Shown here in pieces: positions 12,701-23,519 of a stretch of DNA of 64,000 bases. The notes below the pieces were generated by a model that saw only the letters and a list, made by a program, of their open reading frames with translations, was not told the origin of the DNA and made no database searches. The translations under genes were made by a program, and so were the position numbers. Numbering within the stretch: the stretch's first letter is position 1; each line of letters opens with the position of its first letter. The DNA is from Sinohyriopsis cumingii. Taxonomy: Eukaryota > Mollusca > Bivalvia > Unionida > Unionidae. The stretch is taken from positions 93,792,451 to 93,856,450 of the forward strand of contig CM068825.1 in NCBI GenBank assembly GCA_028554795.2, in the 5' to 3' direction.

Positions 12701-15700
12701 TTTTAGTATTATAATATTTGCTTATCCTCCCATTTGTTTGTCTTGCCTCCACCCACCACCAAGTTTCAAAATAAAAACCATCAAGGATATAAAAATACAC
12801 AAAAATTAGTCAATTTATTTATCATTTTATCATTTTTACCTGATTTTTGGCAGGGGGTCTCTATCACTGTTATCTTGTTTTTATTTCAAGCCAAACAAGA
12901 GTTTCTTTACTAATACTATCACCATAGTTGTGTGAGTGATTTTTTTTTATTTTCTTTGAAACGACAGAGGTGATTTAGTTCACCATATTGTGTTCTGAAT
13001 ATTCTGTAAATTTTCATAACTTTGGGAGTTACATCCCTTTGAATGCATGTATGCAAGTGTTAAATCTTTCTGTTTTCAGTTTTTTTTTTTATAGAAATAT
13101 CTTAATTAGACATTGCAAATAATTAATGCAAATTACAGTTTTTACAGATATTGGACTGTTCTAGAAACCAGAAAAGAACAGTGAGCAGTCTGTCTAGGTT
13201 TTTTTTGCATAGAAACCTTCCATTTATTTTGAAACATGAACAAGATGATATTTTAGGGGCCAACTGGCAACAATCAGGTTAGAAATTATAAATTGATGAA
13301 TGAGATGGTTATGTTTTGCATTATTTTTTTATCAATGATGCTACAAACAAGTGGGAGGGCAAGCAAATAACATTAATTGTATTCTTGTCCATTAAAAACA
13401 TAAGAGCATAAATAAAACTCATCCACAAAAGTTGCAAGGCATGAAAAATTGTAATTACAAAAAAATAGTTTCTATAAACAAATGGTGTCCAGAGACGTAC
13501 TGAAAATATGGTTTCTAGAGAGTTATCCATTTGCTTGGGATTTCTGTAAAATTGGAAATATTTGTGGGAATGAAATTATGAGGTTTGAGAGTAAATGTAC
13601 AATTTCACGAGATCCTTCTGTTGAATTGGTCTTTGTTGGATAAAAAGTATTGTTGTTATTTAGAAAGTAGCATGCTGTCACTTCCATGCTGAAGTAATGT
13701 TGTTTTTATAGAATTGAACAGATGCACTTATATATTTGTGTACTAATTAAGTAAATAGGTACACTAATTAGGAACCTGCTCAATGAAGTCAGCAGTCATA
13801 AAGAAATCACATTGGTCTGTCAACAGTTTATTAACAGCAAGATGACTTTACTGGGAATCATTGGATTCAACCAAATCTGGTGCACAGTTTTCCATTAATA
13901 AGATTTCAATACCATTTTCAGTCATAAGTATAGTTATTTAGAGGAGTTCTGTCTCATTCATGCTTCCTTGTTCTCCTGAGTTCTTTTCAACATTTTAACC
14001 AAGGATTACTGGTTTTAGACCAGAATTGGCATACAGCTTAATATTGATTAGACTTTCTATGATTTTTTTCCCCCCAGTATTCCTTGATTTAATTTACAGC
14101 AGTTATGCCACCTGATTGCCTGCACTCCAGAATTGCATTTCCACAGCTTCAGTTGACCAAGATTTGTTGGATATATCAACCAAATTTGGCATGTAGCTTG
14201 ATATTAATGAGATCTAGTTTCCTTCATTCCATCACATAGTTTAGAGTAATTGTGTCCCAGATTGCTCATTTTCCTGACTTTGGTTTCTTCAGGTTAACTT
14301 TACCAAGGTTTGTTGGATTTCAGCCAGATTTTGCATTTAGCTCAATATAGATATGACCTTAAGTAAGTTTTCAGTATTAATGAGCATCATTTAGAGTAGA
14401 TATGACTCTTGAATTCCAGTCTTCTAATTTTTCTTTCTCAACACAAGTTCCACTCTTTAAGTCTCTACAGTGAGTGCAGCTCTTTGCATTTCACTCGCCA
14501 TTCATAGCTCAAGTTTGCCCTTCACTCATTCAGTTTTTTAGCCCCACTAGTTATAACCAGAAGAGCATATATAATTGTCTTTAATCCAGTGTCTGTTAGC
14601 ACAAGTTCATTCTTGCTAAACTTCAGCTACAGGAGGATTGCCATGAAACACACACATATATTCATCTCAAGATTTAGTTGGTCCTAAATGACAGTTGTGC
14701 CCATCTGTGTTGGCCATCTTGAAAATCTTATCACTACTCCTCTGACAGATGGTCATATTAACGTGGTTTTCACTAACAGTTTATTAGGATCTCTAGAAGG
14801 TCCTAAATGAAAATGGTGCCAATATAACATCCAGTATGGCCACCACAGTGGCCATCTTGAAAATCATCTTTTCACTATTACTACAGAATTGATGGCATAG
14901 TAACATCTGGTTTACAATAAAAGACTTACCATGGTATCTAGATGATCTTGGATGAAAGCAAAGTTGTCGAGTTCTGTCGTTGCTTCAGAATCTGTGAAAC
15001 ATTTCATCCCAAGATTTATGTTTCGTTCTTAGGGCTGTTCCAGTAAAACATACCTGGGACGCAAGGAAGGATCTATTAAATGTGGGGTACTCACCCAAAG
15101 ATGCAATTTAGAATTTTCTTTTCTTGGTATATGAAATCTTTGAAATCAGAGTACCTTGGCATATTTTTTTTTTAAATTGCCTTCTCTGGGTACTATGTAT
15201 TTTCCAATAGATTAGCCCTTACATTTAGTTGCATAACTTATGCACATTAACACCAAACAGAAATTTGTCAGTTAATGCAATCTACACAGTTGATTATTTC
15301 TGTTGTGAAAAGCATGGTGCCATTAACATGACAATAGATTATATATTTGATGGTCAAAATTGTTATGTTTTCTTTCCTTTTTTATTTTTTTCACAGTTCT
15401 TTAAACATGACAGATTTCTTGTTTTGATCCACCATTTTCTAGACAAAATTGCAGAAAAGTGAATGCAGTGACTTTGAAACACATTGCATACCTTAGTCAT
15501 TATGTCTTTGCTCGGCATGATGTCATTTGTGACATATTGAGAGGTTATCATATGGCCTACATTTCCAAAATTATGGATGTATTAAATTAAATAACACAAT
15601 AGTCATATGATAAATTACTATCACAAACCAGGTTTGATATCATTCAGTGTATGTGTATGCATCTGAATTCCCATTAATAGATAAAATACTGTATGCAGAC

Positions 15701-17037
15701 ATCCTGCTTCATTTCATTTTTTTTTTTCATATGTACCTCAATCAGTTTGGAATTTTTAATATAATTAATGTCTGCATTTAATAGTTGAAGTAAAAACCTC
15801 CTAGACCAATTCCTATATCATAAGGAAGATTTCTGTTAAATGGAAGTGGATAAATTTAGAAACTTTCAAGGCCTGTACAAATATTAGTTCAGAAAGATTT
15901 ACATATGTATTTGTGTTTATTTTATTTACCGACTTGGTCATGTGCCTTAAGGCAGACCATATTTTGTCATGTTTTAAGAGGTCTATTTATACTGTTAACT
16001 TACTTTTATTTCAGACGTTTACTTCATTCATTTTGTTACAATTTTAGAGCATGTATAGTGTACATTTCTCAATGGCAATTTGCCGTAGTAATAGCCAAGA
16101 TTCCTGGCTGCCTTTCTGGCTGAATTTGCTATCAACAACTTCAAAGTGTACGGAGAAAACAAGAGAGAGAATGTGAGCACTAATAAATTCTTAAGAAATG
16201 TGATCTATTAAATGAAGTTTGGTAAAGCTTTTATATTAAAAGGAAACATATACTGTACTCTTGTAAAGCTGAATAAAGAATGAAACATCTTGCTAAAGTA
16301 AATATTAAAATCTTCATTTCTGAGTATATTTTCATTTTCTCCATTCCATTTATAGACTGCTTCCACAGAGTAGAAGGGAGATATTATGTTACACCTGACA
16401 GCTGATTCTGTATTTTTGTCTAATAACTATTTTATAACTATGGTCGTAAACTAAGTAACAGAAAAGCAAAACCAGCAAGTTTAGTAACATTCAAGTAAAC
16501 ATTTCCTTGAATACAAAATGAAGATGTGAAAGGAACTTGCAGTATTGTAAAATGAATCCCAAACAATATTAGAAGTTCTGTCACAAGTCAAATGTATAGT
16601 ATTCCAAAATGAATTTGGTGTTGAATGTGCTGAAGTGCCAGTTGACTTGGATCGGCTGATTTGTCAACAGTTTTGATGTGTCACAGTGATATAATCCAAA
16701 ATGTCTTGAAAAGAATTCACACTAATCTCAGGATGTCAATTTAGTCCCAAATGTCAGTGAGCACTTTGCAGTTCCAAATGAATAGTATTTAAATAAATGA
16801 TTCCTCTCAAATTATATCTGAACACAGTTGTAAACTGTAAATAATTTTATAGACTGAACTAAAAGGAGGAATTAATTCATTCTGTTTATCAGATCCTTAT
16901 ATGAAAAAATGACCAGGGTGTGTGTTAAAAGGTCTCTTCCAGAACCATCACAATTTCATTTAAAAAATATACCTTGAACTCAGACATCAGTAAACAACGT
17001 ATTTATAACTTACAAGCAAGACAAAACCTTTATCCTG
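9710..17037. other. 3' UTR plus non-coding sequence with old repeats
   Basis: No supportable gene. The first part is presumably the 3' UTR of the host gene. AATAAA hexamers occur (for example 10,898-10,903), but I cannot tell which is used. Diverged relatives of the intronic 'gccatcttgaaaa' repeat family occur at about 11,090-12,010 and 14,520-14,990, and text resembling 8230-8900 occurs at 14,010-14,400. The right boundary is an abrupt switch to Polinton-derived sequence at about 17,038. Confidence 0.5.
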
Positions 17038-18400
17038 CGGCAAAAAGACCATTGGAACGTATTCGGTAGATGGCTGGGACTTAGAAAACCTCAAGATCGT
17101 GTACGAGTTTAACGGCTGCTTATTTCACCGATGTCCCGACTGCTACCCTGAACGTGACACTAAAAATCAGAGCATGCGCAATTGCCTACGTAACACATCG
17201 ACCTGGACAACATTCGACAATACGAAGGATCGATCAAGTGCAAAGTCTTGCCTCCCACAGACTTGCACCATCCCGTTTTACCTCACCATTGCCAAGGAGA
17301 ACTGATGTTTCTATTGTGCCGTTCTTGTGCCGAAACGTACAACCAAGACCGACCTTGTCAGTACACCCAGAAAGAACGCGCCTTGACGGGAACGTGGGTC
17401 AGCGTGGAATTGTTCAAAGCTCTGGAACTGGGATACCAACTGTTAGAAGTGTACGAAATTTACCACTTTCCCAAGACAAAAATACCACAAGGGCGACGAG
17501 ACTCAGAAAGGAATTTTCGCAGACTACGTGGATGCCTTTTTGAAACTGAAACAAGAAGCCAGCGGCTATCCTTCCTGGTGCCATACTCCAGAAGATCAAA
17601 TGAAATTTAAAGAGAAATACTGGGAGAAAGAAGGCATCACTTTAGACCACGTGGAGAAAAACGAAGGAAGGCGATCGTTTACCAGAGTGATGTTAAATTG
17701 CTTGTGGGGAAAAATGGCACAACAACCGTGTTTACCTAAAACAGAGTATTTTACAGAATCTTCCCGGTACTTCCAGATGATTCACGACAAAACTAAATAC
17801 ATGAAACATGTCGACGTCGTTCGTGAGGACTTGATCTTAGTCAATTACGTGGAAGAACTGGACTTTGTATAAGCTGACGAATTTGGAAATGTCATCATTG
17901 CGGTTTATGTGATAGCCCATGCTCTCTTAAAATTGTACGAAGCTTTAGAACTGTTAGGTGATCGCGTCCTGTGCTTTGACACGAACAGTTGCATCTACAT
18001 CGATCGCCCGGGTCATTGTCACCCTGACATCGATGGAGACCGTTTAGAGGCCTGGACAGACGAACACTCCGACAAGATTCTAAGTTTTGCTAGTGGCGGT
18101 CCAAAAAATTACGGCTTCGAATTCCGGGACAAACAAGGAGAAGTGCACACCGAGTGTAAAGTGAAAGGATTGACTCTCAGTTATCGCACCAGTCGAGTGG
18201 TGAACTTGGGGGTACTGAAAGAAGCTTTGAAGACTGGAGAGGATGGAAATTTTGGAGTGACCAGATTGTACATTTACCCACACACCAAATCGTCAGTCGG
18301 CCTTTGGAAAAACTGTATCAAATCGTGTGCCAGAAGCGAGTGCGGCTTTCCAACCACTTCACTTTACCATACGGTCACGTCGATATTGATCAGCATATAA
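17038..18400 (+). pseudogene. PolB fragment (copy 1), C-terminal half, broken
   Basis: Remnant of a protein-primed family-B DNA polymerase closely related to that of copy 2. It starts abruptly at sequence equivalent to GEKTIGTYSVDGWD. A deletion at about 17,170-17,195, with roughly 20 bp of filler, removes the motif A region. Motif B (RVMLNCLWGKM, about 17,690) is intact, but motif C is altered (CFDTNSCIY where copy 2 has YFDTDSCIY), which would lose a catalytic aspartate. Further frame breaks and a TAA in the loop before motif C are present. The C terminus, absent from copy 2, is readable and ends in HFTLPYGHVDIDQHI with a stop at 18,398-18,400. Non-functional. Confidence 0.88.
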
Positions 18401-18401
18401 A
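18394..18401 (+). promoter_or_regulatory. TATA box of the IAP-like gene
   Basis: TATAAAAAGGG overlaps the stop codon of PolB. The first ATG of the next gene is 60 nt downstream at 18,460, leaving a short leader. The same TATAAAAA(A)G text occurs before other genes of these elements (19,968, 48,343, 49,212, 53,322). Confidence 0.7.
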
Positions 18402-18459
18402 AAGGGACAACGTCCAAGACCGATAGTTCATTGTAACTACCAAGAAGCAAGCGAGAAAG

Positions 18460-19099
18460 ATGAATCCTTTTAAAAAGACACCATTCAAGTTCGGTGATTC
18501 TCAATCGAGTGTGATGCTATGCCTTGCGATGAGAGCGATGCCGTACGCTGTGACCTCAGCGATGCAGCACAGCATTGTGGAAACTTTGTTATAACTCCTA
18601 CTACTACTACTACCACTACACCTACCATTGAATGGGATGCTGTCCGTGTCAAACCTGACGGATGCGAAAGTGATGCCACTCCTTATCGTGGACTTTTTAC
18701 TGGTTTTCATGGTCAATGTTATCCTCAACGTGAAACCATGCAGCTACCACCCTACGGATGTCACCCAAAATTGAACAAACTCCTACGGATTCCACCCTAC
18801 CCTCATCGAAATGAACCTGTGAAAGACGAATATTCGTTCCCTGTGCGTTTGCCTGAATACTGCAACTTTGAAAGTCGATTCCAAGCCTTCCAAGGAAGAT
18901 AGCCTAAATATCTAGGATGACCTACCCCCGAATAATTAGCCAGAGCCAGATTTTCTACTTGGGCGAACGGGATAAAGTCAAGTACTTCAGTTGTGGTGTG
19001 TCACTACACTAGTGGGATCAGAAAAATTCGGCTTACGTGGAACATGCTCAATGGACTCCGGATTGTCACTACCTACCTTTAGTGGGACCGAGTCATTGA
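18460..19099 (+). pseudogene. IAP-like (BIR-domain) gene, decayed
   Basis: A broken gene whose C-terminal half reads as a BIR zinc-binding repeat: FPVRLPEYCNFESRFQAFQ, then (after frame changes) PTPE and LARARF, FYLGERDKVKYFSCGVSL, and SAYVEHAQWTPDCHYL. The order Cys...His...Cys (FSC, VEHA, PDC) fits the BIR fold of inhibitor-of-apoptosis proteins, which block caspases. The first zinc cysteine appears replaced by Tyr (KYFSC), and a TAG interrupts the domain at 19,010. The N-terminal part is Thr/Pro-rich (PTTTTTTTPTIEW) with Cys-Asp repeats, and a frame change lies near 18,490. No RING finger is seen. The gene lies directly after PolB with its own TATA box. Copy 2 lacks it because the region is deleted there. 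The BIR call is by eye. Confidence 0.68.
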
Positions 19100-19109
19100 A
19101 GTGGCATAC

Positions 19110-19496
19110 CATGTCGTTTAAAAAACCAGCTTGGCTAGGAGTCAAACGTTGGACAACACCTAGACAAATATTTAAACCCCATTTAAAAATAATATTCAAG
19201 GATTACCAAATGAACTGCAAGAAAAGATCTACAAGGAAGTTTGGCAGGGACTAGCCGGAGTAAAATCTCAATTGGTGACTGTAGAACCTTTGTGTTGAGA
19301 AATTCACAAGAGGAAAGTGAAAAAAGTCAACAAACGCGTCAGATTTCTCTGGATCCATCGTGCGTTCATCCTATTATTCTGCTTTAGACCGTTTACATCA
19401 GAATATTGTTTGGACATTCTTGACCGTTACCCTGAATGGCAGTGGTCAGAAAATACTCACTTTGTTCATTACTTTCGCTCTAGGAGAAGATTTTAA
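19110..19496 (+). pseudogene. F-box-like gene A, decayed
   Basis: Starts MSFKKPAWLGVKRWTT and shifts frame near 19,195 into GLPNELQEKIYKEVWQGL, which resembles the N-terminal helix of an F-box (LPxEL...I). It then runs through stops to an open tail ending in FVHYFRSRRRF. If the F-box reading is right, the intact protein would recruit an SCF ubiquitin ligase. The paralogue that follows carries a matching motif. The assignment rests only on the short motif. Confidence 0.4.
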
Positions 19497-19507
19497 ATAA
19501 AATAATA

Positions 19508-19963
19508 ATGACTGACATGATCATAGATACTTTACAAGAGAACATTCGTGGTTTGTCTGTGGAGTTGAGAGAATACATTTACCGAGAGCTGGTCAAAATA
19601 AAAGTGTAACACAAAGAACAATTGTATCCGTTACGTCACCGATCTTTAAACCACTGGTACCTGAATGTTATAAGAGATTTGATTCATTTTAAAACGTTCC
19701 AATAGTCAGACAGTGTTCAACTGGACGAGGTCCAGAATACTTTGGTGTCTACTCATCCTACTTGTTACATGTTGGCCATACTACAATGAGTACCAGAGGA
19801 AGAGTTAGTGGATTACCAAAATCTTTTACGCCATCAAATTTTGACTCTAGAGGAAAATTCCCTGCGATGTGTAGTGTGTGAACTAGTGACTAAACAATTT
19901 GGTTTCGCTACTGGAGTACGATCCGTTTTGTGCAAAACGTACACTTATTACATCCGACAATAG
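19508..19963 (+). pseudogene. F-box-like gene B, decayed
   Basis: ATG 19,508 begins a frame with GLSVELREYIYRELVK, matching the LPNELQEKIYKEV segment of the preceding gene. After a TAA at 19,607 the same frame stays open apart from two more stops, through LYPLRHRSLNHWYLNVI, DYQNLLRHQILTLEENSL and RCVVCELVTKQFGFATGV, and ends at TAG 19,961. Three in-frame stops and no other obvious damage suggest decay by point mutation. The two genes look like a tandem duplication. Confidence 0.45.
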
Positions 19964-19967
19964 AGGA

Positions 19968-19975
19968 TATAAAAA
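19968..19975 (+). promoter_or_regulatory. TATA box
   Basis: TATAAAAACGGG, 17 bp before the ATG at 19,985. This is closer than usual for a TATA box to an ATG, so either translation starts further down or the box serves the gene at 20,202. Confidence 0.4.
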
Positions 19976-19984
19976 CGGGCTACT

Positions 19985-20200
19985 ATGCCACAACCTTTAA
20001 CACTCGTGATACAACAAACTCCGTGGAAGGAAATCAATGAGAGTATTCAGACGGTTGAGGATTAACAACACTTATTACTTGAACTGTGTCCATTGAATTA
20101 GGGTCGACGTGTGGTGTCTTAGTGACATCCTTTCTGGGATTTCGTTTACCAGCCGATTCCTTGTGGACTCTTTACGAAAAGTACTTACCGCCAAATAAAA
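19985..20200 (+). pseudogene. unrecognised small gene remnant
   Basis: ATG 19,985 gives MPQPLTLVIQQTPWKEINES and stops after about 26 codons. Another frame later reads SFLGFRLPADSLWTLYEKYL and stops just before 20,202. It looks like one short gene with a frame break and at least one stop. No domain recognised. Confidence 0.35.
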
Positions 20201-20201
20201 C

Positions 20202-20447
20202 ATGAAAGTGGTCCCTTTAAATGAGCACGAGAAACTCATTTTTTTCAAAGCCTTGCGTTTTCATCTGGATACTTCTCGACCTCTACGGGGAAAAAAGATT
20301 CATCAACTTTTACTTACCAAAGATGTGTATGACGATGTGTGTGTATCTTGTGACTTACACCCTCATTGGACAGATGTACGTGACTGGAAAAGTTGGGGTT
20401 TTGAGGCTTGGACCAAAGAAGTGGCCAATTATACCCAAGAGTTGTGA
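20202..20447 (+). CDS. unrecognised small protein (81 aa), intact frame
   Basis: The only undamaged reading frame of its neighbourhood in copy 1. It starts MKVVPLNEHEKLIFFKALRF and ends with a Trp-rich segment (HPHWTDVRDWKSWGFEAW). The composition is mixed acidic/basic with no membrane segment and no signal peptide. It lies between the F-box-like genes and the ATPase. No family recognised. In copy 2 the equivalent region is deleted. Confidence 0.5.
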   Translation: MKVVPLNEHEKLIFFKALRFHLDTSRPLRGKKIHQLLLTKDVYDDVCVSCDLHPHWTDVRDWKSWGFEAWTKEVANYTQEL

Positions 20448-20554
20448 TCATCAATTCAAACGTTCAGGAAAAAAGTAACTTTTAAACCTGTGTTAGTGAC
20501 AGTGCTAGAAAACCTGTCAGCAAGGACAACCACTCCCTTCAGGACAGGACTGTC

Positions 20555-21294
20555 ATGGCCATTCCCGAAAGACCATTCCGGGAGGACACCTGTGTGACTG
20601 TACCCAATGTAGAGTGTCTAAGAATATTACACACTGTCCCTAGGACACCTCGGTTACCAAAAATATGTTTTACAGTGATTTGTTTATATTCCACTTTGAT
20701 CGTTTTCGTGTGAATTTGTCATACGTTTGATCGAACATAAACATCATTTGATCGATCGTCCATCTCAGCGGATCGTGTGGTGTTTCAAAGAGTGGCAATC
20801 GGCGTACAGCCTCTTGCGAGAAAGTCAAGGCGATTCCATCTTGTTTATGGAATGCATTCCTAGCGAAGACGACGGAATCGTGTCTAACCCCAGTCAAACC
20901 CATCTGGTCATTTTCTACATGTTTGGAGAAGACGAAGAAGAAATTAAACTGTTGTTTGCGCGCAAAAGGCATCATCAAAATACCATTGTCAATTACATTA
21001 CCCCAAATTTGTTTCAACAAAGTAAAAGCCCATCGACCCATCAGTCTCAATGCTCATTACGTGGTTTTGTTTAAAAGCCCTAAAGATATATCTCAAGTGC
21101 AAGTGTTAGCCAAACAGTTAGGAACGCCTTGGCTGACTCATGCATACGACGATGCCACTCAAACCCCACACGCCTATTTACTCGTCGATTTAAAACCCAC
21201 CCACCCCGATTATTTTTTATTTCGTAACTATCTGTTTCACCACTGGTGCCAAGACGGAGGGCCTGTCGTGTACACGTCCCGGTCGTCGAGTTAA
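20555..21294 (+). pseudogene. genome-packaging ATPase (FtsK/HerA-like), broken
   Basis: Remnant of the DNA-packaging ATPase typical of Polintons and related double-jelly-roll viruses. The readable N-terminal start (MAIPERPFREDTCVTVPN) loses frame where the P-loop should be. Then LIEHKHHLIDRPSQRIVWCF, QGDSILFMECIPSEDD and THLVIF (position of the Walker B strand, without its acidic pair) are visible, followed by GEDEEEIKLLFARKRHH, QVQVLAKQLGTPWLTHAYDD and THAYLLVDLKPTHPD-like text. Several frame changes. The tail matches the ATPase fragment fused to PolB in copy 2 (49,285-49,626). Non-functional. Confidence 0.75.
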
Positions 21295-21350
21295 CAAAAA
21301 AAATCTAGAAAAACCTCGGACAATTTGGGTCTGTCTCACTCAGAGTCAAC

Positions 21351-21700
21351 ATGACGTCCCTTCAGTCTCATCTTCCCGTCAATTGATTCGTGCCTTGCAC
21401 GGCACCAGACGCGAAAAATATCCACAACTACTAGTGTCATAGAAGCCAGTCTCAAAGAAGTCTTACGATGGTTTACGGTGGCAGCACGTCAATTTACTGC
21501 AATGCATCATTCACATTCCTCATAAAACCAAATGCTTTTTTGAGAGAAACAAAGTAGCCTTCACGAAACTGGCCGATCTTCGCATCGACATTCAAAATAA
21601 AAAGCAAGTCATTTTGCAACCTGGAGGTAGCGGTTCTTTAGGAGGTGTCGTCATTCGCTCCCTCCTAAAATGGGATCCTAATGCCCCCAAAGTTCTCCCC
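21351..21700 (+). pseudogene. core-type protein homologue (copy 1), broken
   Basis: Equivalent of the copy 2 gene at 48,815-49,171. The start MTSLQSHLPV is identical, an in-frame TGA follows at once, further frame breaks occur, and the C-terminal part is readable as KQVILQPGGSGSLGGVVI and RSLLKWDPNAPKV. The stop codon used in copy 2 has become a sense codon here, so the frame runs on. Likely a small virion core or DNA-associated protein in intact elements. Confidence 0.7.
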
Positions 21701-21960
21701 AAGAAAAAACAAACTCCCAAAAAGGCCAAACGTACCCCCAAAGAAGAAAATAACAGTGGTGTCAAGACCAGGTCACAACCCCAAAATAAAAGTCCACAGA
21801 ACACAGAAAACAGCTTCTACCCGAAAGACATGTCGACAAGAACGCAACCTTACATTCGCAAATCACGATCTGCAAACCACGACCACGACCTTCAGAGGAG
21901 GTGACCACGTCTCCAGTATCCTCAGGTTCTTTCACTTCAACGTTGTTGGTGATGAAACAA
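21681..21960 (+). pseudogene. basic Ser/Thr-Pro-rich protein homologue (copy 1), truncated
   Basis: Equivalent of the copy 2 gene at 48,340-48,837. It starts MPPKFSPRKNKLPKRPNV and overlaps the preceding gene in another frame, as in copy 2. The RTQPYIRKSRSA text matches the RTQPYTRKPRPA text of copy 2 and is followed by a TTSPVSSGS-like stretch in a shifted frame. The gene is then cut by the deletion that joins it to the middle of the capsid gene. Confidence 0.6.
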
Positions 21961-22012
21961 TGGAAACCCACGTCTCTTCCAACGGTGGCACTCTCCTCGT
22001 TAGCTGCAGTGG

Positions 22013-22902
22013 GTACTTGTGTGGTATGGAAATCTGACACAGCGGGTGAGAACACGTTTAACGACACAGTCCTGACAGCAGATTACGATTCTCAAAATGT
22101 GGGGTTTAATGACCGTAGAAAGAAAATCCTGCAAGGACGTAGTTTAGAACTGTTGGATCGTTTGCATTTGGACATGTGGCTGCAAGAAGAGTATTCGCTG
22201 AACGGGGTGGATATCCGCCTGAGACTGAATCATACTAGTACCGCATTCCATTTGATTGCCCATGTCAACGAATATAAAACTATCATCCAAGAAGCCAGGC
22301 TCTACGTGCGTCGTGTGGAAGTGCTACCTAAAGTAGGAAACTATATCAGTCACACTTTGAGCAGAACGATCGCCAAATATCCGATACGACGCGTGGAAGT
22401 GAAAATTTTTCACTATTCCCGCTGGACAGCGGTCCATGATCGAAGATCATCCATTCCAAGGACAATTACCCATACGTTTGATCATTGGCATCGTCAACAA
22501 TTCAGACCTCAACCGACTTCACAATGAAAATCCTTTCGAGTTTCAACATCACAACGTGACAAAGATAGAAGTCAGTCGCGATAGCAAGACACTGTGTACC
22601 AGACCCTTCGAACATAAGTTTTGTCCCTGTACGAAGCCACCGGAGAGTTAGGGACCAACATCAGTCAGGGCATTACGTACGATGATTATGCAGGAGGTTA
22701 TGCTCTGTGGGCTTTTGATTTCACTCCAGACCATGGTAGAGACGAAGGACATTTCCACCTTATAAAATCAGGACAGATTCGTGTGAAACTTTAGTTTGCA
22801 AATCCTCTACCCCCATATAGCACAGTGAATGTCATCATGTTTGCCGAATTCGACAATACGATATAAATCAACAGTTTGAGGGAAGTCATTATATACTATT
22901 AG
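22013..22902 (+). pseudogene. major-capsid-like protein (F54H12.2 type), partial
   Basis: Begins at sequence equivalent to CVVWEADEPT in the copy 2 capsid protein, so about the first 150 codons are missing. LELLDRLHLDMWLQEEYSLN, DIRLRLNHTSTAFHL and ARLYVRRVEVLPKVGNYI match copy 2 closely. A frame change near 22,430, a deletion near 22,615 and stops near 22,793, 22,866 and 22,900 follow. The C-terminal DDYAGGYALWAFDFTPD and INSLREVI are still readable. Compared with copy 2, about 4.5 kb (core genes, integrase, membrane and minor capsid genes) is missing just upstream. Confidence 0.85.
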
Positions 22903-22946
22903 AAACTACGAAAGCCTGTAATCCCTTTTTGAATGTTGGAGAATCT

Positions 22947-23405
22947 ATGGAAATGAAATGGGAGGATACCATGGAAATACAACCCCAAGACAAAGAGGAT
23001 GTAGTGATGAAGTCCAGATGACCAGAACAAGAGCAACATTTAGTCTCCTGTTTTGCCAAACACCTGGCAGAATAAATTACAGAATTGATCAAGAAAGATT
23101 GCTATGGATGTCAAAACGATGATCCTAGTCAAATTCAACACGATAAATGTCTGATGCTGAGTCAAGAAGAAAATTTGGACGAGTATCTGGACGAAGCTTG
23201 GAGTCTCATGTCGGAAGAAGCCGTGTTGCATCGGTGGTATAAAGACTTGCGTGATCATTCCTCACCTCCACTGATGGCTCTAGAGATCCATCACACAGAA
23301 GCTCTTTTGGCTCAGAGTGCGGAGACGAAGCGAAGAAACGGTTACTTGTCAGACATTTTCAAACAAAAAGTTCGGATTGAATTAATAACTTATCATTACC
23401 TGTGA
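22947..23405 (+). pseudogene. CxxC-motif protein downstream of the capsid gene
   Basis: One frame from ATG 22,947 with in-frame TGA (23,019) and TAA (23,073). It reads LIKKDCYGCQNDDPSQIQ, HDKCLMLSQEENLDEYL and an alpha-helical tail. The C-x2-C plus downstream H/C arrangement suggests a small zinc-binding protein. From memory, a protein with this DCxGC...PSQ...H-C signature is often found beside F54H12.2-type capsid genes in invertebrate Polintons. I cannot name a function. Copy 2 has no recognisable equivalent downstream of its capsid gene. Confidence 0.55.
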
Positions 23406-23519
23406 AGAAAAAAAACAACAAGAAAAAAACCCACACAAACATGGATACCTGAGAACTTTATTACCTTTTGAACAACAGTTCGTACACTTGGAATCCTGTT
23501 GTGTGTGCTAAAAATGAAC

